A stretch of 64,000 bases of DNA, from the NCBI GenBank assembly GCA_031841125.1, contig CM063109.1:24399321-24463320 (forward strand), read 5' to 3'. The notes below the pieces were generated by a model. That model worked only from the letters and a program-made list of their open reading frames with translations. It had not been told where the DNA came from and did not search any database. Source of the stretch: Acanthococcus lagerstroemiae. Lineage: Eukaryota; Arthropoda; Insecta; Hemiptera; Eriococcidae. Both the position numbers and the translations under genes were made by a program. Below, piece by piece: positions 1 to 12,479 of this stretch (the first letter of the stretch is position 1; each line of letters starts with the position of its first letter).

Positions 1-506
1 AATTTACTCTTTTTTTCAATTTATGCTTCTACAAGAAAAAGTTGGGTATTTTGGTTTGAAACCCAGTCGACGAAACTAAAATAAAATTCCAAACTGCGCC
101 GAAAGGGAACTAAAATTTAACATATGATTCCTCGTAAGAAAAGCTGGAGTCCTTTGCTTTAAAATGTCATACAAGTATTATTTTTCAAAGAAAAGTAAAC
201 CAAACAAAAAAATTTGTTCGTCTTACACAACAAAAGACTTGACAGTAAAGGTTTTGAAAAAATTTCAGACTCTAAAATGGGCCTGTAAAGAGAGTGTCCA
301 CCGGTTATCTAAGTCATGTAAGGTCACTTATTTTGATAAGAGGTCATCAGAGTCATTTAATGTCATTTTTTTCGCCGTAGGTCATTTGAAAATTTTTTAC
401 TCGATTTTGGAAGAAAAAAAAAGAACTGCTAAAATAACGGATCTACTGATGGAATGTTGCCCTTCACTCAATGTTAATTAGATAAATGTCACGTGATAAC
501 CTGTTT
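1..506. other. No gene recognised; left flank
   Basis: AT-rich sequence with one 105-codon open frame (164-481, plus). Its product is lysine-rich and resembles nothing I know. The frame is probably a chance opening in A-rich DNA. Confidence 0.4.
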
Positions 507-813
507 CAGGGTGTCTACCGGGCATGAAAACATATAAAACCAGAAAATAGCATGATTTTTCTCAAAGCTGCATGAAAGAATGAAAATGGCTTGATTTTTT
601 ACAATTTCTGTATAAAAGCATGAATTTTCAACATCTTAACTCTACAATGTTTGGATTTAAAGTCTTTTTAAATAAAAATATCTTATTAGGATGAAACTTT
701 AAAAAAAAAACATATAAAATTTCCTACAAAACAAATATATATGAGGAGTACTTTTTAGAGAAAATTTGAAGCATGAAAAAACATTTCATTTTCTGAAACT
801 GGTAGACACTATG
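507..813. mobile_element. MITE, 5-bp-TSD hAT-like family (degenerate copy)
   Basis: The left end reads CAGGGTGTCTACCGGG and the right end is its imperfect complement (GGTAGACACTATG). The flanks are TGTTT (502-506) and TATTT (814-818), a 4/5 match to a 5-bp target duplication. The interior is non-coding and has the family's usual degenerate 'catgaaa' repeats. It belongs with the copies at 15714, 27509, 38560 and 56566. It is older than those, judging by decay of the right terminus. Confidence 0.65.
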
Positions 814-1639
814 TATTTTTATGGTGTTTGGATTTACTAAATCCGTTTTTGATTTTTTTTCTGGACACACCCCGCCACCGCAGAATCTACAGGGGATTAA
901 CAAATAAAAATGGAAGTTAGTAACTTCCATTATATCAATTATATAGGGTTTCATTAGTATAGTTGAGTTCATTTTAGCTGTAACCTGTACGCAGAAGGCT
1001 CGACAGGCAGCTAAAACCTGAATTATTTAAATAGGTTGAATATTTTTCAACACTTACTCTGATTTTTTGAACATCCAGTAGTTTACATTTTAATGTCACC
1101 TGAATTTGGATTAATATCACAAATTTTAAATCAATAAAATGAAAAAATAGAAATTTTTAGAAAACTAAATATAATACTATAATTTCAATTGAAATTTTAG
1201 CATTTATTGTCTGAGCTCATCATGGGCTCAGGTTTTAGCTCTTTGTGGATCCTTCTGGATGGGAGTTCCAGCTGAAATGACACCCAAAATGAATTCGGTG
1301 TCTCGAGAAACCCCGTTCTTGCTTATTTTGTGTTTGATCTGTTAAGACTCAGATTGTGGAACTTAGCACATTTCTATGAGAATGAAACCTGCACTAACTG
1401 GGATATCGAATGGCTATATTAGGTTTTCAAGATCACTGAATGAGTTTTTGATGCGCTTTAGTTTAGTCTCAATAAAAAAATTGCAAGCAGTCAAAAAATT
1501 CGTACAATATGAATACTATTTTCTAAAAGCAATGAAATCAAAACCAGTAAATTATCGTGTAACAGTGAAAAATAAAAAAAAGAAAACTTTGAAGAAATAA
1601 AAATCAAATACAACAACCTCTGGCTGGAGGAATATGACT

Positions 1640-1985
1640 CATATAGAAGAAACAGGAAGAAGAACCTTTAGATTGTTACCTAAAACTGAAGAAGGACTAA
1701 ATTATAAGCCACTAAAACCTAATTTCAACCTAACCCTGTTTCTAATTGGCCATTGAAACTTGGGAGAATACCTCAAAAAATACAAAATAATAGACACGGA
1801 CACATGTACAAATTGTAAAAGAGAAATTTTAGATACACCAGAACACACTTTCTTAAACTGCTTAGCTTTTAAACAAATCAGGACTAAACACTAAATAGAA
1901 GAAATAAATTGAAAATGGTTTCTAAATAACAATAATGCCCTAAAAACCACTAATTATGTTAATGAAATAATGAAGAAAAAAGAGA
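1640..1985 (+). pseudogene. LINE ORF2 C-terminal remnant with zinc knuckle (R1/jockey type)
   Basis: Decayed 3' end of a non-LTR retrotransposon polyprotein. From about 1725 one frame reads ...LFLIGH, a stop, then LGEYLKKYKIIDTDTCTNCK at 1760 onward. It continues with a TPEHTFLNC segment and stops after about 40 codons. The CxxC...H...C pattern behind a 'TGH..FG.YL' motif is the C-terminal zinc knuckle region seen in R1- and jockey-related elements. Upstream codons (from about 1640) keep scattered similarity but carry frameshifts and stops. There is no reverse transcriptase domain nearby, so this is a 5'-truncated copy. Identification is from recalled family patterns, not a search. Confidence 0.65.
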
Positions 1986-1999
1986 AGCTGTGAATGAAT

Positions 2000-4260
2000 G
2001 AGGTACCCTGTTTTATTATTTGTTCAGTTAAGTTACACTACATAATGAATCGTGATGACCTGGTGACCACCGATAAGCTATAAAGCAAAAGTATTCATTA
2101 AGTAAACAATAAGGATGTAATGTTATATATTTTTTATTAATTAATTTAAAAAAAAGAAGTGTTTGGAATTGCTGATTTTCTTTCCGACACATTTACGCTG
2201 ATATGAAAATTGAGGTTCTTAAGGAGGAGGCGAAAACTGAAAATGGGGAAAGTCCGCGAGTGGAATATTTTTTTAAATCTAATTGATGATATCCACTAAA
2301 AAGTAGTTGCATTTTATTGTAAAAACGTTTGCAAAATATCAAAAATGTTGAATCTTAAGGTGTTGCCCAAGGAGTTTAAGGTTAACATATGATTACCTAG
2401 AAGAAAATCTAAATTTCTCTCTCTTTCAAAACAGTACATCATATGTGTATTTGGTCAAAAATAGGTTTTAAAAAAAATTTGTTCTAATTGGCTTATCAGA
2501 GAGTATTCTCGCTGAATTTTATGGAACAATGAAGATAAAATTTCAAGAAATCAATGAACTTTGTTATGATAATAGAGTTCATTGACTTCTAACCTTCTTT
2601 GTTCTTATTCTATCATTAAACTCGATGGAGATATTTAACTGATAAACTATTATGAGAATCAATTTTTCTACTCGAACCAATGTTTCCGACCAAACTGTAA
2701 TATTACGATTCGTAAAAGCAAAATTGAAAATTGCTTGTGTGTGAAACCCTGTACGCTGAACTTGGGGCTGTTTGGGCAAGACCTACGTTTGCGCACGTGG
2801 CTTTTAAACCGAAATGCAGTAAAATTCAAAAAAATATTTTCCGTTCCCAATTAATTGGTGAAGTAGATTTAATCCCGATACAGGGAAACTAAGTGAAATG
2901 GGTCGAGGAGGGAGGCTGTTTGAAATTCCTTAACTAATATTTCTGGGTGCCAGTATACTCCTCTTCAGAGGAAGGGTCAGTATCTTTTTATAGGAGAAAG
3001 AGTACTATGGTCTTGATGAAATTTTTCAAAACCTGAGTGGGAAAGAGCAAATGCCGTGTTTGTTTCCTTTCGCATGCCTATGGTGGTATAATTTTTTAGG
3101 TTTCGACAATGCTGTATTGAAGGGGGTACTCGCGAGTCTCCGGCCGTATCCCCCCCCCCGCCCAGTATAGTGTCCCAACCTGTGTAACCCTCACAAATAT
3201 CAAAAAATCATTAAAAATTACGTATTCTTGACGCATCTGTAGAAGTGTTAATTTTCGACTTGGTGAGCTTTTTTCTGTTGGCTTCGAATTTAAAAAAAAT
3301 TGTATTCACCAGTTCCGAGCCTCGGGTTTTCCAAATCTAAGTCCGGCCCTGGGTTTCAAGAATTTCCGAATCCATATTCGAGTATATTTTATATTGACGT
3401 GAATATTGATGCTTTTTGTATGGAAAAAGGGGCTTAAAATTTAAAAACTTTACAAGCACAGTATTAGATATCAATGATTGGGTTTTAAGGTTATTCAATT
3501 TATTTCTGATCCTGATTTGACTTTCCTCTTGAGATTGAAAAATAAGGAGGTCAAAAGATAGCGGGCGGAGTTGAGGGTCAAACCTTCCATGAATATAGGA
3601 ATATCATTTCTCAAGTTTATTATTCTGATGTTCGTATTCATTATATGCTATCATTAGTTTTTTATTTTGCTATAAAAAAGTACGTTCGAATTTGGTTTAG
3701 CAATTTCACGTACGCGTCATTTACACAGATCGTTAGAAAACTGCTGATTTATCGTATGACGTCTGTGAACTGTGAAGTATAAATGATTCAAATAGTTTTA
3801 GGATGTCTAGTCGACAGTAATAATGGACTTTGTAATGGCCGCACGCAATAGTGGGTTGTATGAAATGTATGTAGAATCGGACGAAATGGCAAATGCGTGT
3901 ATTATTCGGAAGTTTGATGCCGGTTTTACGTATAATTTCAAGGTTTTCTTCGCATCTCGTGCTCCTGATCTCATCATGGAAAACGCGACTATGAGCATGT
4001 GTGACAGATTTCTGACGCCGTACCAGAGCAGACGAGATCAGGAATTTCCAAGTGTAACGGATTTAAAAGCCTACTGAGATAAACTTATTTTTCAGAATTT
4101 AGAAAAGAAATTGAATTTTGACGTTTAGTTAAACGGAGCTTTGTTTTCCCTCTCTTGTTAATAACTAGCCCACCCGTTTCCCTCCTCTGACAGAAACGTT
4201 TTGAAAATCGAGCAAATATGAATACTTAAAAGATCGAGTTGACCATTGATTCTGCGGTAT
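2000..4260. other. Unassigned AT-rich region with a C-tract and one possible short exon
   Basis: No gene or element with two ends was found. At 3148-3163 there is a C-rich tract next to a CpG-rich stretch. Sequence ending near 3354 (AAGTCCGGCCCTGG) looks like a lone transposon terminus, but I could not find its partner. The plus-strand frame 3823-4077 (84 codons, starting MDFVMAARNSGLYEMY) has more balanced codon use than its surroundings and could be an exon. Nothing about it is recognisable. Confidence 0.3.
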
Positions 4261-4265
4261 TTTTG

Positions 4266-4800
4266 AAGAGTAGCCACTTTCTGGAAAACTGGGAAAAGTT
4301 AGAGAATTTTGTCAGTCTGGAAAAGTCAGGGAATTGCTATAATTTTGATCAATCAAAAATCAGGAAACGTTTTGAGAATAATGAGAATTAAAGAATATAT
4401 GGAGGGTAAAGAATCAAAACTCATATTTTTTGTCATTTTACTTCAAGGGCGCAAATAGGCAAAATACTGTACACGGGTGCAAGAATATATCTTTGCTGTG
4501 CCTGTGAATGTGCGATATGTGTAACATACTCCACGTTCACAGGCGCAGCAAAGATATTCCTGCACCCGTGTACAGTATCTTGCCTATTTGCGCCCTTGAA
4601 GTAAAATGGCAAATGTGAGTTTTGATTCTTTACCCTTCATCATATGTCAGCGTGAAGCGTAACGACGTGTTTCTTTTACAAAATATTCTCAAAGCTGTGT
4701 ACAATACTGTCGGAAAAAATGTCAAGGAAAATTTGAAAACTTGGTCTGGAAAATCGGGAAAAGTTAGGAAAAATCATACTATAAAAAAGTAGCTAGCCTG
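4266..4800. mobile_element. MITE, 5-bp-TSD hAT-like family, TSD TTTTG
   Basis: Left terminus (a decayed CAGGGTTGCCAC followed by TTTCTGGAAAACTGGG) and right terminus (AAAAAAGTAGCTAGCCTG) are inverted partners. A perfect 5-bp duplication TTTTG lies at 4261-4265 and 4801-4805. Subterminal 'gggaaaagttag' motifs match the copy at 15714. The centre holds a long foldback, listed separately, which may be a nested insertion. No coding capacity. Confidence 0.85.
4396..4645. repeat. Long inverted repeat (foldback), ~115-bp arms
   Basis: Arm 1 (4396-4512) and arm 2 (4532-4645) are near-perfect reverse complements separated by a 19-bp loop. Examples are CTTCAAGGGCGCAAATAGGC against GCCTATTTGCGCCCTTGAAG. 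The mismatches are a handful of substitutions and small indels. Transcribed RNA would form a hairpin of more than 100 bp. It lies wholly inside the MITE 4266-4800. Confidence 0.9.
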
Positions 4801-5639
4801 TTTTGGGAGCTGACTCCAAACTTACTGGTCTGAAATTCTTGGTTCCCGAGATATAATATAAAAAATATTTGTAGGAAATTGAAAACAATCGAGTTAGGCA
4901 TTGATCCTGACAATTTTTGGGATATTGTGCTCGAATTCATTGGATGTACTCGACTACGATGCTCCGTTGCTAAAATACAAACGAAAAGGGGGCCGAAAAT
5001 GGTTATGCCTAATTTGGAGGTCTAATTTAAATTCTTCTAAAAAATTTGAGTCATTTCCATCCGATCCCGATGGCATAATTCATCGAAAATTCTTTTGTCT
5101 TGAAAAAAACATGATGTAAGTACGAAGAAATTATCTAAAATCCAAGGAAAGTCAATTTTTTCTAGAAAGGGGGTGGGTCAGAACGTCGAAAAATTCATTC
5201 TAATCAACTGAATTTACCCAACTTTGTTCTTAAATTTCAATCGACAAGCAAAAAAAGTACACTTTTGCTAACTGATTCTGTTCAAATTGTCAACTCAGGC
5301 CAAAAAAATCTTGAGGGAAGTTGCCTGCTCTGCTTTCCATTGCTTCATCCGTAGAAATGTGGTTGCGTGTACTTGCAAATTTTGATTTCAAATGATATTG
5401 CAAGAACATTTCTACACTCCTTAGAATTTATGTGTCACGTTTAGCTCATTTTAGAAAAACTAATTTTGAATTTTTTTGTTTAAAAAAAAAATAATAAAAA
5501 AAAATAATAATTTACGGATGCTGGAATTTTGCGTTATAGGCTATGGTCTATTCTCCCTAATGGTAAATCCAGTTATGTATTCAATTTTGACTCACCTATT
5601 GCCTGTGTATTCAGTTTTAGGGTCCGGAAACTGTAACAC

Positions 5640-5916
5640 CAGGGTGTCTACCGGGTCAGTAAGTCCAATAAAAGTTTTTTTAATATAGGTTCAATAAAAA
5701 TTGAAAAATGAGGAATTTTGCATTATTTCAGAAAGGGTTAATTCTTAGAATCAGAAATCCCAAACTAACTTTTTTGGACTTCTAAAGTACTCAAGCATAC
5801 TCTGCGTGGTCCCTTCTTTTTGTGGTCGTGGTAAGACATAAAAAGCCCGAAAAGAGTCCAATGAACGCCCAGTAAGAGTCCAGTATTTTTAATTCTCAAA
5901 TTTGTTAGACATCTTA
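5640..5916. mobile_element. Probable MITE, 5-bp-TSD hAT-like family (decayed)
   Basis: The left end CAGGGTGTCTACCGGGTCAG is intact. The right end is only a weak match (TTGTTAGACATCTTA for CCGGTAGACACCCTG). Flanking AACAC and AACAG match at 4 of 5 bases. The left end is secure; the right boundary is inferred. Confidence 0.5.
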
Positions 5917-6392
5917 AACAGAGGCAAATATGTAAGATTTCAATTTTTTTGTGTAAAAGATCGACACAAATAATGTGTCAGTCTTGACTACTTGATTCTA
6001 CGTTTGTTAGGATGTTTCCTATTTAAAAAGATTTCGGAATTCGACCCTGCCAGCCCCGGTAGTTTTTCCTTATCCTATTAATAATAACTTCACCAAATTT
6101 TCAGAAATTCCTGATAATTTTAAGATGGCCCCGATTGTCAACAAACACTTCACCACCTAAATTCGTTTTTATACGCTTAGAAGAATATGAGACCAATATA
6201 ACTAACATATTCTAGAAGTAGAAGATATTCTCAGCAATTTAAAAGAAAATAGTCGTCCCAGTGGTCAAAGTTGAACTCCCAGTGAGTGTTTGAAATTGAG
6301 GTATTGAAAAACTCAGATTTGAAAGAAAAAAGAAAAAAAAAGGAATAAAAAATTACACAAAAATGAAACAAGTGAATTTTCCTTTACTGATT

Positions 6393-6830
6393 CTTGGCCA
6401 AAAATTCGACCACGTGTGTGGGAATCTGGACCGAGACTCGATAAGGGGGTAGGGTAAGGATACTCTGGACTGTAATTTTCTCGGAGATTAGGTGACATGG
6501 AGCTCTTTCTCACGTACTCATTTATCTATTCTGACGTCATCACGCGGAAAGTATACGAGATAACCAATCAATTCAATCGTGAATGTGTGAATCTGGACCA
6601 ACTCGATAAGAGGAATGAGGAGGGGACACTCTGGATTGTGGTTTCCACGGAGGATAGGGGGCATGGACAAATATTATATTTTTCCCTCGTGCCGCCATCT
6701 GTTACACTGCGGTTCCTGTAGCCTACCTTTAGCCATGTTATATATTTCATACTCCAATCATTATTCACGAGAATACAGATTCAACCACGTGCGCTCATCT
6801 GGATCGAGTTGAGGGGGGGGGGTTGCGGTA
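6393..6830. repeat. Direct repeat, ~175-bp spacing
   Basis: The block at 6393-6500 recurs at 6568-6666. Both hold 'gtgtg.gaatctggacc', then 'actcgataag', then 'actctgga.tgt', ending in 'acatgga' or 'gcatgga'. A third partial unit starts near 6778 (TTCAACCACGTGCGCTCATC) and runs into a G10 tract. Short open frames on both strands here are by-products of the duplication. Confidence 0.7.
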
Positions 6831-6839
6831 CCAGACTAT

Positions 6840-8020
6840 ACTATACCATACTTTATACTCGAACAGCTGATGATTGCACTAAACTATACACGCGATGTAT
6901 TGCTGATGTGATTTCTTTTTGCTAACGTCAGCTCAATTTTTTGGACGAATTCCGGCTCTGAAGAAGAAGAATTAGGCCTGGCCTCTCTGTGTCGATGTAC
7001 TCCCCATATTTTCACTACTTATTCGCCTCATTTTCTTCTATAAAGTCGATTTTAAGCGATTAAGTGTTTACTGACGAATGTTTATGTACATCCTGTGTTA
7101 AATTTTGAGGCTCCGGGGTCGCCGTAATATTATTTAAAATTCTGAAAATTTGATTGCATTACTTCCAACAAAGAAAAACTTCAATGGGTGGCCGGATTGA
7201 AGTCGAAAATTTGTAAAATCAGAGACGTCCGAACGCCTATGTTATCCGTGATACACTTCGTATGATATAACTTCCTCAGCTCTTCGAAAATTATGCCCGA
7301 AAACTTTTCTAGCCTACCCACGGGCTGTATACATTTTTAATGACTTGTCTGCAAAAGCCGACTGGGTTATAAGTAAAAAGATGTTCTGGTGTGTAATATG
7401 TGTATCAATAGTGTGGAAATCTGGCGTGAGCTCGAATTGCAAATTACGATGTTGAATAATAAACACTTTTTCTGTTTGCAAATATTAATTTTGCGTCACC
7501 TCCTGCTTCGGTCATGCTAATATATCATCAACTCGTCGGCAAATCCTATACAACTTTGTCGGAAGTGTAGAAATAATTGTCAGCAGTCTACCAGTATTAA
7601 CTGCTGTCCAAGTCGAAAGGGAATTTTTCGATACATTCGAATGAATTCCGGTCGGAGTGCAGTAGAGCTTGACGGTGGGGTGGACTTGATATTTATGAAT
7701 TTTAAGCTGAATCTATCGATATCCGAGTAGGGCCATCGTTTGTGCTTCGGTAGTTTGTTTGTATTTGATGGTATCAATTCCGTTTTTTGAACTAGTGACT
7801 TCAGTGCAAACTAACTCCTGTCCGGCTCTTATATGACAGATCCTTCAAATACTTCTTTGAATTAGTTATCCGTAGCAGAGCCTGGTCATGTACTCTTAAT
7901 TCCAAAAGTTTCAAAGTTCGATCTTAACTGAGAAATCATTTTTTCGTACTTTATAAATGGGATTTGACTCACATCGTTGTCACCCAGGGCTGTGGTTAAA
8001 TCTCGGTAAAAGGTTAAAAA
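6840..8020. other. No gene recognised
   Basis: Mixed-composition DNA with only short open frames on both strands. No element ends, RNA genes or conserved motifs were seen. Confidence 0.4.
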
Positions 8021-8026
8021 CAGTAG

Positions 8027-8280
8027 GTCGACATATTAGAGCAAAATAGTGCTATAGGTATACATTTTTGGGGGGAAATGAGTTATTGGTATCATTGGAG
8101 AGGAAATTACAACCTCTATCGTGTACAACACTGCATATTGATGCGGGCAAAACATCAACTTTACGTCAGCATGACGTCACGATTTCGTAATAGGAGTGAT
8201 AGGCTATTGAAAACTTCTTCTCCCTCTTCTGCCAATTTCAATAAAATGTATATATCACTATTTTACTCTAAGGTGTCGAA
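8027..8280. mobile_element. Short TIR element (~254 bp)
   Basis: About 40 bp at the left (GTCGACATATTAGAGCAAAA, then TAGTGCTATAGGTATACATT) is an imperfect reverse complement of the right end (AAATGTATATATCACTATTT, then TACTCTAAGGTGTCGA). No target duplication could be fixed, so the boundaries are uncertain by a few bases. The 68-codon frame at 8078 lies inside and is not convincing as a gene. Confidence 0.7.
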
Positions 8281-8559
8281 GTGATCCAAGAATTAATTTT
8301 GGAAAGGGCAATTGAAAATGTACAGTAATCATGTAAATTTTTTCATCCCCCTCTCTTCCCACTGAGTGTTTACAATAGCTTTATCCCCTCGAGAGATCAA
8401 GCAATTAAGTAAGTGAATATGAGTAGTTTCTAATGATCAGGGATATCATCAGTAGAAAACAAAGCGCCGCTAGTTCTTCCCTGCCCCTGCCTTTCGATTC
8501 AGTCGTTAAAATCTATCATAATTCTGTCAAGATTCATGGAACTTATTCGAACTCGTTAA

Positions 8560-9880
8560 AATTGAGTTAAAACTCGTTAGAACTCTTACTGACTCTGCTG
8601 AAACTCATTCAGTCTCTTATGGACCTCATACAGAATTTTAAGATCCATTATGACGATTATGACTCATAAACTCATGTAAGCGTGATTCTGTTTCGACTCA
8701 ATCAATCTGCTTTGAGACTCATACAAATTCTACGATTGTGAACGAAAGCTCATTCGATTTTCCTTAAGGCTCATCAAAATTAACCGTATTGTTTTTCATT
8801 TTAGCCTCATGGTTTCGAAGGTAGCTGTGTAGATATTTCACAAAATAGCCATGCAATTTATGGTATCTAGCACCTGTTTTGTAAACTAACCAGTTACTTC
8901 GAAAACTTGTGGAAGATTCGCTATTTTTTCCGCATTAAAAATTTATTTTGTTAAATAGCCGGTTATTTTACACAACAGCCAACTATCCTCATAGACTCAT
9001 TCTCAGCTGAGATGTTTTTTAGCTCACTCAGATTCCGGCAAGACTCATTCAGATTCATTAAAACACATTGGAATGTTCTCTGATACAGTTGAATAAAACT
9101 CATTCAGACTCGGTTACGACTCATTTATGTTCTATTAAGTCTTGCTCAGAACCTGAGATTCTCTAGTTTCATACTCTTGTCAAGACTCGCTGCCGTTAAG
9201 TCAAATGATGTAAAACACATCCGATTCGTGAGACTCGTTAGGAATCTATCTTGATTCCGCGAAGACTCATTCAAACTTCGTTAGGACTCGTCAAAACTCG
9301 ATCGAATCACCCCAAAACTTATTGAGGTTCTTCTAGGACCTTTTCAGACGTTTAATGTTCGTTTGGAGTTCGTTAAAGACGCATTCACATCAAGTAATGA
9401 CGTTATGCCTCATTAAGACTCATTCAGATGTATTCGTAATCCCTAGAACTTCATAAGGTTTATTGACGCTCCCTCAAGACTCGGCATTTTTTCAAACGTC
9501 ACTGGACTCCGTTAAGACTAGTGCAGACTTATTAAGATTCCTTTCCCCCTATTCTGACGCAGACCCATTCAGAGCGTTCCCGGGGTAGGGGTGCGGTGTC
9601 CCGGGGCCAATTCGGAATGCGTGCATCGCCATACGCCCCTCTGTCATCGAATTAAGATTCTTTGACTGTTTTTACAGACTGAGTACTGAGATTGAAGCCT
9701 GTTCCGATTCTTGTAGATTATGTTATACGATTCATCAAGAGTATCACAACTCTAATAGATTTTCAGACTGCGATAAAACTATTGAATTTCGTTCGAATTT
9801 TATAACGATTCATTTAAGTTTCCGATGAGAATCATTCGGATTCGGTCAAAGCTAATTCAGATTAGATTTTGTTTGAACTA
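8560..9880. repeat. Diverged tandem array of GACTCATTCAGA-type motif
   Basis: Dozens of variants of GACTCATTCAGA/TTC.TTA recur with an irregular spacing of about 12-30 bp, for example around 8625, 9048, 9112, 9268 and 9415. Each copy is degenerate but the word GACTCATT is strongly over-represented. No open frame of note. A short SINE fragment interrupts it at 9573-9640. Confidence 0.75.
9573..9640 (+). mobile_element. Short SINE-like element, truncated copy
   Basis: Contains GGGGTGCGGTGTCCCGGGGC followed by GCGTGCATCGCCATACGCCC, the right two thirds of the ~110-bp element found complete at 25152, 28029 and 56628. The CGAAAGGG core end is missing. Confidence 0.7.
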
Positions 9881-9884
9881 ATTC

Positions 9885-11090
9885 GTACTTTGTTAAAGAT
9901 CTTTATTCGTTTTCAAAAACGGAATTAAAATTTTGGAGAAAGAGCCGTCTCCCCTCCCCTCAACTATTACTCTGCTCATGGATTCCGAAGTGGATAACCA
10001 ACTTCCAGTAGTTTCAATATTCATCGCATACAATTCTACTTTCATTCTCGTAGAAAGTGAGTAGTGAAAACTCACAGCGAGTGAAAATTGTAAGGTTTTG
10101 ACAACGCTAATCATTTTCTAATGTTAATCTTAGCGAATTATTAAACTGAGTAATCGAATTTTTCCAATGCACTAGATTTTTTTACTGGTCAGTTATTTCA
10201 TTTTCAAAGAATTTTCAATTCGAATTTTTCTCTCTGAGAGGGGCATTCACTCCTTTAATACCCGAGACAGTTAAAAAGAGGGGGTCAGCGAACATCTTTT
10301 CAGTGTTTAACAAATCTAAAAATGTATTTTCGCTGGCAGAGGTAGGAGCCTGCTCTTAGTAGAATATTGCTAGCCGACTAGACGTGAAAATAATGGGTTA
10401 ATATTTTTTATGTCATCGTTAGGCATTTATAGTTACTTTACTGACGTTTTTGAAGTAGACAGAACAATTTATCAGATTTTTTTTTGTGGAACTGTCAATG
10501 CGTTAATAAAATTACACGCATATCTGTGCTGAAAAGAAAAGAACTTACGTAAAATTATCTTGTCGTACCAGTTTGTGCAAAATATGAACTTCTTTCTAAT
10601 TATTACTTGTTAATTTTGCAAAATAGTACTGAAGTCAATGGCAAGCAGGTAACGTCTAGTTTAATACTGATGTCGATTTTTTTTTAAAGGTATAAATAAT
10701 CGTGTAGTGATTACGAGCGAGTTTAACTAGTCAGAGAAGAAGGCGTGGCAGCTCCCGTATTAGAAAAAAAAAATGAAAGAAAAAAAAAAGTTCTACACTT
10801 TTACACCCCGTGGTCTGAAGAACAAGGCCTTGAAACAGTTGACGTCATGAGTGTCTTACTTACTCGTGGCCCAGTCGAACTTGTAGCATTGTAGTGCCTA
10901 CCAGTCGAACTTTTCATATGGGTACTGTGTAAGAACCCCCTCCCCCTGCATTGAAAAGAAATCTCTTCTCTGTGGTAATTGTTATATCGTGAGTTAGATC
11001 ATATAATCTTTGAATTTGAAAAAAAAAATCATAAAGATGAAGAGGATCATAGACGCTGATTTTTCAGATTTTCAATTGGTGCACAGACAT
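9885..11090. other. No gene recognised
   Basis: AT-rich non-coding sequence with several A or T homopolymers (10737-10790, 11020-11030). No element termini or coding motifs were identified. Confidence 0.4.
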
Positions 11091-11097
11091 ATGCTTG

Positions 11098-11162
11098 GTA
11101 GAGCGTATGACGATGCGTGTATGCCAAATTGGCTCCCCAGATACCGCACCCTTGACCCCAGA
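11098..11162 (-). mobile_element. Short SINE-like element, truncated copy (inverted)
   Basis: Reads GAGCGTATGACGATGCGTGT, then ATGCCAAATTGGCTCCCCAG and an ACCGCACCC block. This is the reverse orientation of the 25152-type element and matches the copy at 56628 most closely. The copy stops before the CGAAAGGG core. Confidence 0.65.
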
Positions 11163-11324
11163 GTATTTTTAGAGGTATATTAAAAGAGCCAAGAAATATG
11201 GTAGTAGAGGGTGTTTTTTCATAAGTACTGAAGTATTTTCACAGGAAGAGATGAAGAACTATGTAAAATCTCTAATCATGTAGTGTGCTCAAGTCCCAAG
11301 CACCCATGGAAATTGACGTCTGTG

Positions 11325-11560
11325 AAAAGGATTATGATTTAATGATCTAAGATCATCATCAGGTCGTTAGATTAATAATCTGAATGATCGCAGTCTCTTT
11401 CTGATGTCTAAACTGATCTAGGATGATGATCGTAGATCTCAAGATCATGATCTATTTTATGATGTAAAATCTTCTCTTTTTTCCCCTTCAAAATGATGTT
11501 TTTGATCTGAATCAGTAATTTTTGGAATTTTTTGTATGATCTGCAGATCATTATCTAGAA
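11325..11560. repeat. GATC/ATGATC-rich low-complexity block
   Basis: Unusually dense GATC and GATCATGATC palindromic words, as in AAGATCATCATC, GATGATGATCGTAGATC and CTGCAGATCATTATC. It could be a decayed short tandem repeat. No coding potential. Confidence 0.6.
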
Positions 11561-11869
11561 AGAGCCGGGGAACTCAGATTCAGGATTTAGATGTGAAGAT
11601 TTATATAGCTGTCGACAGTGTGGACAAAATGAAATTTAGAAATAGTCTAGATGTCTAGAACAATCTTAAATTATGTAGCAACCTGCCCTCCATCGCTTCT
11701 CATGAAAAGGAAACAGAGACGAGAGCCAAGATCTTTCTAGTTTTTCAAGTTATATTTAAAGCGAAACAGGACGTTCTCAACAATAGTTTGAATCTTTGAA
11801 TAGTGTCTTAATATAGTCTTTGTGTGTTTTAATGATGCCAAACAAATTTTAAATTAGTATTAGCGAGTT

Positions 11870-12470
11870 GGAATCGATGATAAAGGAGCCCTGAAATAGC
11901 TTCAATGAGCCCTACATCGTCTTTATCGTGAATTAAGTCGTAACTATTCTTAATGAACCGTAAAGGGACCGGAATGAGTCTTCAATAATCTTATCGCGGC
12001 CTAATGAATCTTACGTGAGTTTGAACAAGTCTTGATAGAGTGTTAAAATGTATTTTAATGAGCACTGGCACAAGTTTAACGGATTTTAATAGGCGTTAAA
12101 TGGCCTTATTGACTACTAACTGGGTATTGTCAGCTTTCAATAAATCTTGAAAAAGTCTTAAGGAGTCTCAACAGAGTCCTGAATAGTTTTGTAGTATCTT
12201 GAAGAGTTGGATGAGAACAGGCCCGTAACGTCGGCGAGGGAGGTTGGAGCAAATTGTGACCCTGTCTCCTACCCCTAAAATGCCAATTTTCTTCCTCTAA
12301 CGGAAACCTTTTTTTTTTCTGTTACTTGGAGTGAAATTTACCATTTCGCCCCAAACTGTCCTTCTGGAAAAGTACCTCCCTTATCTGGAGACGTGGTCAC
12401 GCTATAGGCCTGGGTATAATCTTAATGAGTCTGTACAAAGTTTTATGGAGTCTGCATCACAGTTAATAGG
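11870..12470. repeat. Diverged tandem array of AATGAGTCTT motif
   Basis: Repeated variants of AATGAGTCTTAA and GAGTCTTAA with a spacing of about 12-30 bp. The motif is the reverse complement of the word that dominates 8560-9880, so the same satellite appears here in the opposite orientation. Confidence 0.65.
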
Positions 12471-12479
12471 CAGCTAACG

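Noticed and set aside
3340..3356. hAT element ending in AAGTCCGGCCCTGG
   Set aside because: Only one terminus could be found, so no element can be bounded.
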